A DNA stretch of 64,000 bases from positions 10,030,743 to 10,094,742 of the forward strand of contig NC_061070.1 in the NCBI RefSeq assembly GCF_021917145.1, in the 5' to 3' direction. The position numbers and the translations under genes were made by a program. This DNA comes from Hypomesus transpacificus. Its lineage: Eukaryota > Chordata > Actinopteri > Osmeriformes > Osmeridae. This document shows positions 18,477-30,026 of the stretch, one piece after another. Numbering within the stretch: the first letter of the stretch is position 1; each line of letters starts with the position of its first letter. Under the pieces are notes generated by a model. It saw nothing but the letters and a program-made list of their open reading frames with translations. It had not been told where the DNA came from and searched no databases.

Positions 18477-21260
18477 TTAGTCTCCATGAAGTCCACACAC
18501 CAGATTTGCAGGAACAGCAATATCTGAGACAAAAAGAGAAAGAAACTATTTAAATCGTAAACAAACATTTTTAAAAGTGAATGATATGTGCAGTTGAAAT
18601 AACATCCACCAAAGGTTAAATGTCATGAACATAATGGCATTGTCTGGGGGTAATTGATGATATGTATGAGTCAAGCAGCAGTGATTATACAACTATTGCA
18701 ACAGGAGCTGCCAGAGTAGAGGGTCTTGTACCTATTTTAGCCGGCTTGGAGAGGTTCAGATTGGCCATGATGTTGACAAACTCCTCCAGGGTCTTGGTCA
18801 GGCGTGGGTTAAACCTCTTTTCCTCCCACACAGAAGATACTGTCTGACCTAAAAGGATGAGGAAATAGGTTATGGGATTGGTTCAACACAAAGTATGGTA
18901 CAAATGATGATTCACAAATATTAAAAAACAGTTTTAAATTACTAATGAATATTACACAATATTAGACAAACTAGCCAAGGATAGACTGTCAACCTTTGTA
19001 ATCATGTGCAGGATAGATAAGACATTGTTCAGGTAGAGTGAAGATCTTTTGATGGATAGACTCATAGAGGGTCTTGGCGCAGCCTGTGTATAAAGTAAAT
19101 TCAACACTAACAGTGAGTTTGAAAACATTGCACAAAATATTACAAGGATATTATGCCACCTAGCTTTCATCAGAAAAATTACAAAAACAAAACCAAGTTT
19201 GCGTTGCATTTATTGGAAAATGTCCCCTCTCCTCTATTACTACAAATCGATGCCTCCAAACGTTTGAATATGCATGAAGGTCTTTCTGCAAATTAATTGT
19301 GCTTACTGTTACACACTGGAGAATGTACCTTAAAACTGGAAACTTGCATATTTTGTATGGGGTATTTTAAGGTCAAAACCCATACTCTTAAGGATAACCC
19401 AATCCATTTTCCAGTGCATTTATGTAAAAAATGAGATAGAAAGTAGAAAATATATGCAAATCATTTGACAAATCAATTTTCACATATGTGCGGTTGATGT
19501 GTCCTGTTATTTTTTTCAGGAAGAAAATTTGTAAAGCATGTAATAAGAGCAAATAACATTACACTGTAGCCCAATTAATGGAATTACATGTGATGGATGA
19601 AAACAAGTAATATAACACATATAAACCAATTTATAAATAAATAAAATAACTCTCTGGGCTGGAAGTAGTGCCCAATTTGCATACTATTCAGTAAGTAAGT
19701 CAGTATATTCAAAACCTGAATGGAAAAAAATGAACCGTTTCAAGAAAAAACATGAGCACCTTGCTGGAAGTCAGTCCTACCACACCCCCTGATAAGGAGG
19801 GTGTCCCCTGTGAAGGCCATGCTCTGGTCCCCCATCACAACTGTAATACATCCATCTGTGTGTCCCGGGGTCTCGCACACAGTCAGGTACTGGAGTGGAA
19901 GAGAGTGAAAAAAATCACAACAAGAGCAAAGAATTATAAAATATTTATGGCAAGATATACTGTAGATAGACCTATGTAGTAAACATACTTGATCATTACA
20001 CAGCCTGACCTCAAACCTACATATTACACACTTTTTTGGTAGCAGGTTACTTGATGCTTATATGTGGGACCATGTTTGAAATGTTCCCTACATGCTTTCC
20101 AAAAGGGATTTTGTCCCCTTCCAACAGCAGAATATCAGCAGTAGCTCCACTGTGCTTGGATATGGCACTCTCCAATCCCAACACTTTCTTTTTCAGTAGT
20201 CCTGTTCCAGTAATGTGGTCTGCATGGCAGTGGGTGTTCACTGAAGGGATGGTCAAAATAAGTATTAATCTGAATTAATTGCTGGAAAAAATTATGTTTA
20301 AGATTTCCAGACTCACCTGCCAGCTTCAGACTGAGCCCAAGTTCATCTATGAGCTTCAGGTCCCTGCCAACAGTCTCCAGTACTGGGTCAATCAGTATGG
20401 CCTCTTTGTTGTCTGTATCAGCCAATAAATATGTGTATGTGCTGCTCACCGACTCAAATAGCTATACAAAAGAAAGTGCAGGCAGTGAATGACTAAGCAA
20501 AAACAGATATGGGCGGTTCAATATACTTGCAGTACAAGTATAACCTGGTACTGTCACCCATTCACCTACGTCCATGACAAGTGTGAAGCATATTGGCTTT
20601 TTGCTCTAAAAGGGTTAAAATAAACTGACGATATGACAGTTTAGTTGCTTACAAATAATCTTTATCTGTGCTATTTCTTTTCACCAAATTCAAGTAAATG
20701 TTGAGATCATATGGATCGTGTCAGCATCATTCCATTCTTTGCACCCTCTCCACTGTGCTTGTTTAACCGTCTAAAAAAGTTCATGTTTGTAGAATGTCTC
20801 TGATTCATTTAAAATCACACGGCTGATGTTGGTTTATTATTTGCGTAATTGCCCGGCAATCATAAATCATTTCCATAACCAATAGAAATCCGACAGCTTT
20901 CATAGCCTAGAACTCGAGTGACATGTTGTGTTGTGAAATGTCTACTTAAACTAGACATTTAACTGCAAACATAATATTAACAAAGACTAAACTGAGAGGA
21001 GTCAGCCATGATGACGTTGACAACATGTCAACAATAGAGTTTGCACATCATTTCAACACATTCCTTGCAAATTGTGACAAGGAGGATATGCCTATATTTT
21101 TTATTCTACGCCGGTACATCTCGCATGTACATTAACAGACGACACTTGCCTGTCGGAAGAGTAGACCTTTACCCAAATCCATTACAGCGCAGTAGGGTCT
21201 TATAATCGATGTCACGGCTACGGGCTGTGAGGAGGGTAAACCTGGACTGATGAGCTGCAT
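18477..21260 (-). CDS. ethe1: Persulfide dioxygenase ETHE1, mitochondrial
   Basis: ETHE1 oxidises glutathione persulfide to sulfite in the mitochondrial matrix, a step in hydrogen sulfide detoxification. Seven minus-strand coding exons: 21260-21150, 20461-20317, 20240-20092, 19889-19760, 19083-18994, 18848-18732 and 18523-18477 (TAA), 262 aa (human 254). It is a metallo-beta-lactamase fold with THCHADH at 88-94. The predicted iron ligands His89, His145 (PGHTDG) and Asp164 (FTGD) are each offset by exactly ten from human H79, H135 and D154, which supports the exon model. The C-terminus AVPANLVCG matches the family. Intron 1 uses a GC donor (CAG|GCAAGT). The first Met (21260) gives a 37-residue N-terminal exon compatible with a targeting peptide. 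An in-frame Met at residue 27 could give a shorter form without it. Confidence 0.95.
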
Positions 21261-23311
21261 GCGCGCAGGGACTTTATACAGTGCTTATACCCGAGAGCAT
21301 AGTGTACCAGCAGGCCAGAGCTCGTTGGCATAGTTTCACTCTGTTGACAACGGAATGCATTTTTTACTGGAACGGCTTATGCGAGTCCATCAAGTTGTCA
21401 ACTTAGACCGTTATTGTTGTGTAAATTAGCGTGTTCATTTTGATTAACCAGAAAAACGAACTTTACGAAACCCCCTAACCACACCCATCCAGTTTCAGTA
21501 AAGCATTGAGCTGAGGATTTGGTTAATGAAAAGCTCTAAGCATTTAGTTGACAGTGACATCTACTGGCAAGCACAGTTCTCGTAGCAGGTAGTGCTGTGT
21601 GGTCTAAAAATTAATGTCCACAGAGGCTGAGTGGGATAAGAAGTCTTGTTAGGATGATGTGTAGTCTATCTAGAGTCAATAGTTTTGCATATCAGCATAT
21701 TTTGCCAAAATGCACAGATTTTTTGATCGGTTTGAGACAGTACAAAAAATACACTTCACTGGAAAGAACTTCACCCTCACGGTCAATGTAACTGTTATTT
21801 ATTCATTCAAATTCTATACTTTATTATATATATCTTTTTTGCTCTGTCTCTTATACCCTGACTGCATTATTCAGCCTGTGGTGTGATGTATAATAGTGTT
21901 ACACTGTCTGGGCACTAGGGGGCAGTAGGGAGGCAGAGTTCAGGAAGTGCCATGTGAATCTACCCTGCTGCGTCTTTATTCGAAATCTTAACAACCCAAC
22001 ACGACGCAGGCCATGGTCTGCATGTGTCTGTATCACCTGTATCCTATGTGTCACCTGTATCTGTAGAGGAGGGGATCCCTGATCCTTAGGCTCCCCCTAA
22101 GGTTTCTTCCATTTTTCCTGGGAGTTTTGTTGTCTTTGGAGAGGCAGCTAAATCTTTTTATTGCGTCATGGACGTCCATAGACTGACGGCGATGGCTGCT
22201 GATCTTTGCATGGATGGACGGACGGCGATGCTGTTCAGAGTGCCGTCCATAGAGGGAGCATATAGCTCCTACTGTGTCTTTGAGGGCTTAGGTTGGTTTA
22301 GGTGCAGTTATATGGACAACGGGTGTACACAGAAGCCTTCTGTGACATTGCTTGTAAATAGGACTAAACGTAAGCTAATTCATTTGATCATAGCATCAAT
22401 ATTTGCTAATCAGAAACATTTGATATAGCTGCTCCTTTGGAATTGTAGAACACTTTCTATGTATTCTGCAGTGCATCTTGTCTAGGCCTAATATATGTAT
22501 TTGTTTTCATATACCGTCCTTGTGGGAATATTTGTGAAGTGAAACAAACATTTTTATGAACCTTCGTGTACAGTGAGGAGAAAACTCACGTGAAGAGTAA
22601 ACAACGCTCGAATTCGTCTGCATGTAAATATAAAATAAACCGTGGCTTTTATTTTGAAGTCGTCAGAGCGACATTGGCGCTTCAAGACACTCTTTAAACC
22701 CTCCCCAGAAGACCCACCTCTTGTATATGATTGGTTTGTCAAATTCCACTGACCAATGGTAACAGTGTATTGTGTGCTACCTCTTTTTGCCGCTAAAACT
22801 AAATCTAAATGTGTTTCGAGTCGGTCGTTTTCACGGTTTTCATACGGGAGTATATTTAGTTATGACTACTTATATATCTACTTAGATAGCCAGAGTGGTA
22901 AGTTACACCTGTCGTTTGCTATTGTTGAATATACGTATTAATATTGTACATATGGTTAGATTGTTACAACTAAATGCCGACTTCAACAACAACAACGTTG
23001 GTTTTTGAAGTTGCATGAAGATTCTAAATCAATACTGACTGAACCGTTTTGTTTTCTAATTTCTACAGCTAGTTTTCAAGCCAATAGCTGTTTAAATGAG
23101 AAAGGGATGGCTAGTTGCTAGTTTTGATATCAGAAATAATAGATATATGTCTAGATGTGTCCTGCTAGCCAGTCTAGATTTGTCCTGCTAGCCAGTTAGT
23201 CATTAGTAGCTCAATAACGGTAAAGCTAGTGCTAGCACAAACTTTTCAAACAATAAATGTCCATTGTCTCACTACAGTAGACGACTGTATGTAACTTTCT
23301 TTACATTACAG
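21261..23311. promoter_or_regulatory. Divergent ethe1-exo1 intergenic region and exo1 leader
   Basis: The two genes point away from each other. On the exo1 side, two CCAAT boxes in opposite orientation lie at about 22729-22734 (ATTGG) and 22753-22757. An E2F-like TTTGCCGC follows near 22788, consistent with an S-phase repair gene. A strong donor AGTG|GTAAGT at 22897/22898 pairs with the acceptor ending at 23311, defining a 5' UTR intron of exo1. A dispersed repeat occupies roughly 21960-22440. The assignment is by motif and position only. Confidence 0.45.
21960..22440. repeat. Unclassified dispersed repeat
   Basis: Contains blocks that recur in fish genomes, such as GGCTCCCCCTAAGGTTTCTT and CCTGGGAGTTTTG, and an end block GACATTGCTTGTAAA. 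The end block is shared with a fragment near 29082 in this window. Internal near-repeats built on GACGGCGATG are visible. The family name is not recognised. Confidence 0.45.
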
Positions 23312-23363
23312 GAAGCCCATATCAAGCCGCATCAGCATCTACCCCAGCGATTCAACAGTCAAA

Positions 23364-26300
23364 ATGGGAATCTCCGGACTCTTGCAGTTTATCAAAGACG
23401 CTTCAGAGCCCGTCAGTGTGAGAAAGTACAAAGGACAGACAGTGGCAGTAGACACCTATTGCTGGCTTCACAAAGGGGCGTTTTCTTGTGCTGAAAAGCT
23501 GGCTAAAGGGGAACCAACTGACCAGTAAGTTAAAACGATTTCACTTCGGGCCAATATCTTATAATGAATGGGGACAACATCAGTTTGGTCCTATCAAACA
23601 TAATTTTATACATTTCATTTTCTTCATCTTTAGGTATGTGTCCTACTGTATGAAATTTGTAGACATGCTGTTGTCTTTCGGCGTAAAACCTATCTTGGTG
23701 TTTGATGGATGCAATCTGCCATCAAAACATGAGGTTGAGAAGTCTCGGCGAGAGTAAGTGATATTAAACAGTAGTTATATAGTGTTTACAGAAAGCACTT
23801 TGAGCTGCAATTCTTGTATGAAAAGTGCTATATAAATAAATACATTCTTACTTACTTGCTTACAGTTTTTACAAAACAACTATGATTCCCATTATACGCT
23901 TTATGTAAACACTATTGGTACAATAGGTCGGAAATGAGGTCTTTCTGTCTTCAGGCGTCGACAGGCTAATCTTCAGAAAGGCAAGCAGTTGCTACGGGAG
24001 GGGAAGGTTTCTGAGGCCAGAGACTGTTTCACACGCTGTGTCAATGTCACACCTTCAATGGCACATGACGTCATTAAGGTAAATCTCCTTAATACGCTGT
24101 TCACTGATTACTGTACGTGGAAGATACATCAATCTGAACTCTGATTGAATGTATTTTTGTTTTGTTCAGGCCGCGAGGACTAGAGGAGTGGACTGTGTTG
24201 TGGCTCCATATGAGGCAGATGCCCAGCTGGCCTTCCTTAACAAAGCGGGCATCGCCCAGGCTGTCATCACAGAGGACTCTGACCTGCTGGCGTTTGGCTG
24301 CAAAAAGGTATCTTGAGCATCAAGTTAAGAAAAAACACAGTATGTATGTTTATGACAAGCTTAAACAGTGATTTGATCTCAGGAAATTAAAACCTCACCA
24401 AGCTGAAAACGGAAGAGAAACTGTTCAACGGTCTAACTCCAAATTTCAGTGCAACAAAGTTTTCACGCTTTGCCCATGTGTTCACTAACTAATTTCACAC
24501 GTATATAATGTACTGAGCAAATCATGGAATTTGCTTTACGGGATCTTTCAAACCTCACTAAACAGGCTACAGCTTCCATAGCAGCTCTTGTGCGGGCAAC
24601 AGCTCAATAGTTGACCAAAGTTGTTGACAATGTAAGCTTACCATCATTTCCACTCTCTCAGGTCCTCCTTAAAATGGACAAACAGGGTAATGGGCTGGAG
24701 ATAGACCAGAGCCACCTGGGCCGCTGTCGCTCGCTGGGTGATGTCTTCACAGAGGAGAAGTTTCGCTACATGTGCATCCTCTCAGGCTGTGACTACCTGG
24801 CCTCGCTGTATGGGATCGGCCTGGGGAAAGCCTGCAAGCTGCTGAAGATGGCCAACAACCCAGACATCTTGAAGGTTGGAGAGAAAAAAATTGTTGATGC
24901 TGAAAGAAACAAGCGATATCAAAGCCACCTTTTTTAGCCCTTAAAAAAAAAGCCCATGCAATGTTTTGGGGTCAAGCATCTGGGACAGCTGAGATGTTAT
25001 GCACATTTAACAATTTAGGCCAAGCTACTATATTGTTCCACTCCTCTCCTTTCTGCTCAAGTAATTGGGGGTTAATGCCAGCAGATCATTTAGACCTTGC
25101 AGTCATAAATCCCCTTTTAACTCAGGTGAACATTATACCCTCAGGTCATAAGGAAGATTGGCCAGTACTTGAAGATGAATGTGACGGTGCCTGATGAGTA
25201 CATCGAGGGTTTTGTGAAGGCCAACAACACCTTCCTCTACCAGCTAGTGTTTGACCCTATCAGGAGGAAAGTTGTCCCTCTCAACCCCTACCCCGACGAC
25301 ATCGACCCCTCCACCCTCAGCTATGCTGGCCGGTATCCTCTCAAGTCACATCTGATTATGTTGTACATAATCCTGGTGAAACCTGTGTTGAACCAGTCAT
25401 ACGGACACCATACAACATGAATTATTTTGACATCAAGTGTTAAGACAAGTGTGGCAGTATGACCTGTAAATGTGTTTTCCTTAATGATGCGAATGCAGTA
25501 ACATAGGAGATGACAAGGGCTTGCAGATGGCCTTGGGAAATCTGGACCTCAACACCATGAAACCGATTGATGACTTCAACCCAGACAGAGCAAAAACAAA
25601 AGTACTGGTGGCGCAGTCATTTTCTATCCCTACAGTAAAAAATATGGCATAGTGTATTCTCTATATGCAACAGCCTGATTATTACCCATTTTGGAGGTTT
25701 AATATTAACAGGTTAAACTCATCTCAAATAACCAGTGAAATGGGTTGAAAGCGTCCGATTATTTCAGTTATGCTTGTGTTTCTAAAGATATTTGGTCAAC
25801 TGTCTCTCCAGCTGGTCAAACCTCGCAGCCGTGGATGGAACGACAGCCGGACCCCCCAGGCCTTCAGCCACTCCAGCATCTGGAGCCGAGGGTACATCCC
25901 TGGTAGCAGCTGTCTGTCTGTCGCTCCACCCCTGCCTGAGGGAAGTGTTCTAGAGAGGCCTCCCTCCACCAGGGGGAAGGAGAGAGTTGTCAGTTTGAAG
26001 GGACTCAGACTGACTCACAAGGAGGCCCGGGTAAAGAGGCCCAGGGAAGGTAAGTTTGACTAGCTGTACCAAGGGCGTCATTTAAGGGGGGGCGGGGGGG
26101 CGGTAATGACGTGTCCACCGCTACTCGGCACAATTTCCATCTATTCAAATATAATTAATTGACATCAAATTTTCTGCTACACTCAGCATCCCCGTTGCTC
26201 TTCCTGGTTGGTGGCAGAGCGAAGAAGTCAGTGGTGACTGCAATGAGCCATAAACGTTTTAGCAGCCAAGAGACACTATTAGGAGGATACTGTCAGTTCT

Positions 26301-27441
26301 GTAGAAACGATAATACAACTAATTATTTTCCAGTTCTTGATAGCACTGTTGCAAACAAGACCTACTAGTTAACATTTGGTGACTGATACTGTTTTTGATA
26401 TTGTCACACCATCTTACATCAGCTCAGCCTAAGCTAGTTGCTTATGTGTTTGCAGTTTGCAACAGAAAGAATGGCAGCAAACAAACCACCTACAAATAAA
26501 AAAATATCACATGTGCATAACAAACATGTTTAGCTTTACATAGCTATTCAGCAGTGCAAGTGCAATTTAATCTTAGACTTAATGGCAGTACATTTTCTGT
26601 AAATAACTGTTTTTCTTAGAGGGCTTCCTTATATACAACCTACCATACTTATCTTTTGGTTCAGAAATCTCTTTAGAAATCTAGCAACCACTCCCCTTTT
26701 CACACCATGCAGTATAATGTTTAGAAGTAAAATGTCAAACCAAACCACTGCCCTTGAGCTGTAATAGTTTCTCTAGCTATGGTTTGAGAGGTAAAGCTTT
26801 TAGGGAATGTCATGGTCATGTGGTCCTTTAAACCCAGCTAGGTTTGTGTGTGTGGGTATTCTTAAACCTTAAGTTTGCAGATCCTTTCTTATTTATATAT
26901 AGTACACTGAATTGACAGTCTATAAAATGTAGGATTGTTAAGATGCATTAACATTCCCTAAATCCTACAGACTCAAGCATTTCAGATGAGGATGTGCTGC
27001 TCCAGTACTCTCCCTCCAGTCAGAAAAGACCCAGAGCAGACCTGGACCCCTGCTCCACAGACAGACCTACCTCTACTGCCACCATAGTTGGCACAGCCCA
27101 GCCCAAACCACGTAACCGCTTTGCCACCCTGCTCCAGAGGAGGAACCATGACGGGGATGGACATGGTCAAGGCACTTGCAGCAGGTGATGGCTTGTGGAT
27201 GTTATTGACACACTTCTCTTGCTCGGTGCAGGGCGAGAGAGAGTTAGTACTCTCTTCTTCCTGTTTTCTATTTCTGCTTGCATACCTAATTTCTGAACGA
27301 GAGAAGACTTGACTTGATTTGGATGGAGCTTCAGGTACAGGCTGGTCTGTTAAGCTCCATCTCTATTTAGCCACTGTTTGACTCTTTCTGACTGGGGAGT
27401 AAATGTTCTATAGGGAGAGATTAGTGTCTTATTGACTGATG

Positions 27442-27533
<92 letters not shown>

Positions 27534-29925
27534 GTCTCTGTCTCTGTCTCTCTCTCTTTCCATTTAGGTTTTTCTATAGCAGCAGCACCAGCGAGGTGGA
27601 GACCCTTTGCCAAGAGTCCTTGGGAGAGAAGGAAAAAGCATGTGAGATCATGCAAAGCCCAAATGAGGATTCATGTAAAACAGTAGAGCTGGACGAGAGC
27701 GACGGGCCCAGCATACCCTCGGTCGAGACCCCCAGCCCATCTCCTTCCCCCTCCCCCACGTCTGCCAGTCAGGGCCTGGGGGTCTTTCGGTGGTCTGGCA
27801 GTTCCTCTGAAAAATCCCGGACCACCCCAATAGCTGTGCTTGGCGTTGCTGCTCTTCAGAAGTTCCATCGTAATAAGGACACCATCTCCTGGAGCCCGCT
27901 GGGCCAGACGGCCCCAAAGTCCCCCAGCATGCCGTCACCCGTTCCCTTTAGTCTGCTGGATGAGGGTCTTCCCCCGGATTTGCCTCCTACACAGGACAGC
28001 GCTTATTTCTCACAAACTCAGCACACTTCCTGCCATGATGACGAAAGTCCTTCGCCCGACTGTTTGGAGGAAGTTGTCAACCCTGTATGTCATCACTCTC
28101 TGTGTTGAAAACTATCCCTACGTGGGCTTTTCCACTTCATTGTAGGTTTGGGTGCTTTGCCGCTGGTTGGTTAACTGTTTGTCTTGTGTTTTCCTAGTTT
28201 ATGAACTCGAGTACTGATTTGGATTGTGGTGAGAGGCCCACTTCCTCCCCAGAGACGGTTGATAAGAAGCCAATCACAATTAGACCAAAGGTACTGTGGT
28301 AGTGACAGAGTGTTTTTAAATGTATTTTATTTATTTGATCACTGTCTTCATTTATGACTACCTCACTTACTTTTCATGCACTTTTTCCCCTCCACACACG
28401 CAAACATTCCAATACATACTTAACTCTCTCTCTCTGTCTCCTTATCTCTGTCTCTCTCTCTTTGTCCCTCTGTCTCAGCAGGTGGCAGGTCTACCCAGGA
28501 TGAGGCCTAGTGACCAGCAGAAGGGGACAGCCATCCGACTGTCTGCCCCAGCCAGGGCCAGCGGCCTCAGGAAGATACCGAAGGGGCCCAGGAAGAAAGC
28601 CAGCCCCGGCAACGAGAATAACTCAGGGCTTCAATCCACCATCAGTGGTCTATGGAAAAACTTTGGTTTCAAGAAGTAAGTAAAAGTAATGTAATTCATA
28701 CAACACAATCTACATTATGTCCTTTCAATCTTGTAGCTGAATTATTTTTCATGGGTCATGTATGGGTGTGATGGTAGCTGCTTTGTGGTCTAGGTTCAAT
28801 ATATGATATCAACCCCAAAAAAGGATTAATATTTCACAACCGATTGAAGGCCCTTTGCAACATTGACTCAAATTGCCAATCACCTTCTACTGGAAAAATC
28901 ATACACGACTTGGGTAGTTTGCAAGTTAAACGTTGCTTAAAATGTTTATTTTATTAGGGCCAGCTCTATTTGTTGCGCATTACTTATGCAACTCAGTAAC
29001 TTTGACAGCTATCACATCAAAGGATTTACCTTTTGTACATTGGGTACTAGTTAAGCAGCTAGTTTAGCCCTCAGCGACATTGCTTGTAAAAAGGGCTGTA
29101 CAAATACATTTGATTCAGAAGTTACTCAGTGTTTAGATTTTTTTTAAATATCCATGGACAAAGGAACAATTAAAATGTGAAGCCGCACCTATGAAACAAG
29201 GCTTGCCACTTGCATTTCAAATAATGCCAAGCCAACTTGAACACAGTTCGATGCAAGGATTAATACTTCTACAAACCAGGGGAACACCGTATATGACTTT
29301 TAACCTTTCAATAAAACAATTTAAGCTGTGGCAAAAACGCTCAATAAAAGGATGCAGATAGATTTGATAAACCTAGCTGCCTAGCTGTACCATCTGTATA
29401 TGGGAATAAACCTGGTTAATGTATTAATGCTGAATAAATTAAGGCGGTGTAACTAAATGCTAAGTTCAATCTGAAATAAGGAGTGGCTGGTACATTGTGT
29501 TAATTGGGTGGTGGTGGCTGGCAACAGAGGAATTTACTGTTCATCTTCCAAGAAGCTCGAAACATCATTACCATAAATAGGATAGATTAGAGAAACAATG
29601 CATTCCAGTTAACCACAGGCACTTGTCCCATTGCAAAGGCCTGTGTCACGTAGATGACTGAAGAAAAAAAAAAATCTAATGTCTGCCTTTTCCTCTCTCC
29701 AGTTAACTTCCGTTTGGAACTTAGCATCATCTACACGTCTCAAATGTCTTTAATCATTTGATTGTTTACCTTTTCCTCTTAATTCTTAATGAGCACATAT
29801 CTATTTATCTGTTTTATAGAGAGAATGAAAAGATTTTGCCTTGTCAAAAAGGGGAACCCATGTCACCAGTGAAGGACAACGTGCCAGTCCGGATACCTGA
29901 CATGGACAGGGATATATACTTTTAG
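23364..29925 (+). CDS. exo1: Exonuclease 1
   Basis: EXO1 is a 5'-3' exonuclease and flap endonuclease of the XPG/FEN1 family that acts in mismatch repair, double-strand break resection and meiosis. Thirteen coding exons: 23364-23524, 23634-23753, 23955-24078, 24170-24307, 24662-24874, 25145-25332, 25499-25601, 25812-26049, 26971-27184, 27568-28084, 28198-28290, 28479-28675 and 29820-29925, 803 aa (human 846). The catalytic acidic residues fall at the human positions: D30, D78, E150, D152, D171, D173 and D225. Residues 1 to about 350 are the nuclease core. The rest is a Ser/Pro-rich tail for partner binding, ending in the conserved [11 protein letters not shown] and SPVKDN blocks. Exon 10 is preceded by a CT microsatellite; exon 12 has a NAGNAG acceptor. 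A poly(A) signal lies at 30021-30026. It is head-to-head with ethe1. Confidence 0.97.
23790..23862. repeat. Short dispersed-repeat tail in exo1 intron 2
   Basis: AAGTGCTATATAAATAAATA preceded by GCACTTTGAGCTG, a tail found repeatedly in teleost interspersed repeats. Family not identified. Confidence 0.4.
26073..26370. mobile_element. Possible DNA-transposon end in exo1 intron 8
   Basis: GGGCGTCATTTAAGG followed by a G-rich tract and TGACGTGTCC resembles the terminus of a common fish transposon. No matching right end or target duplication was found, so this may be a truncated copy. Confidence 0.3.
27445..27560. repeat. (CT)n microsatellite abutting exo1 exon 10
   Basis: About 80 bp of pure CT, then TCTG-interrupted CT up to the acceptor TTTCCATTTAG ending at 27567. 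It supplies the polypyrimidine tract of exo1 exon 10. Confidence 0.93.
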
Positions 29926-30020
29926 CATTGTTATCTTTAATCTGTATAACATACTGTGTATGTGAATGAATTACCATGGACATGTGTACATTAATCCTAA
30001 AATACATACATTTTAGTTTT

Positions 30021-30026
30021 AATAAA
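30021..30026 (+). terminator. exo1 poly(A) signal AATAAA
   Basis: Canonical hexamer 96 bp after the exo1 stop, followed by a T/GT-rich stretch (TGTTGTGTTTGGGTG). Good position for the cleavage signal. Confidence 0.7.

Noticed and set aside
26159-26368. Small plus-strand frame in exo1 intron 8
   Set aside because: It lies in a probable transposon fragment. No splice signals joining it to exo1 and no recognisable domain.
27350-27655. Open frame rich in Arg-Glu or Ser-Leu repeats near 27.5 kb, with similar ones at 61.4-61.8 and 62.6-63.1 kb
   Set aside because: These are translations of CT microsatellites. Low complexity, no gene structure.
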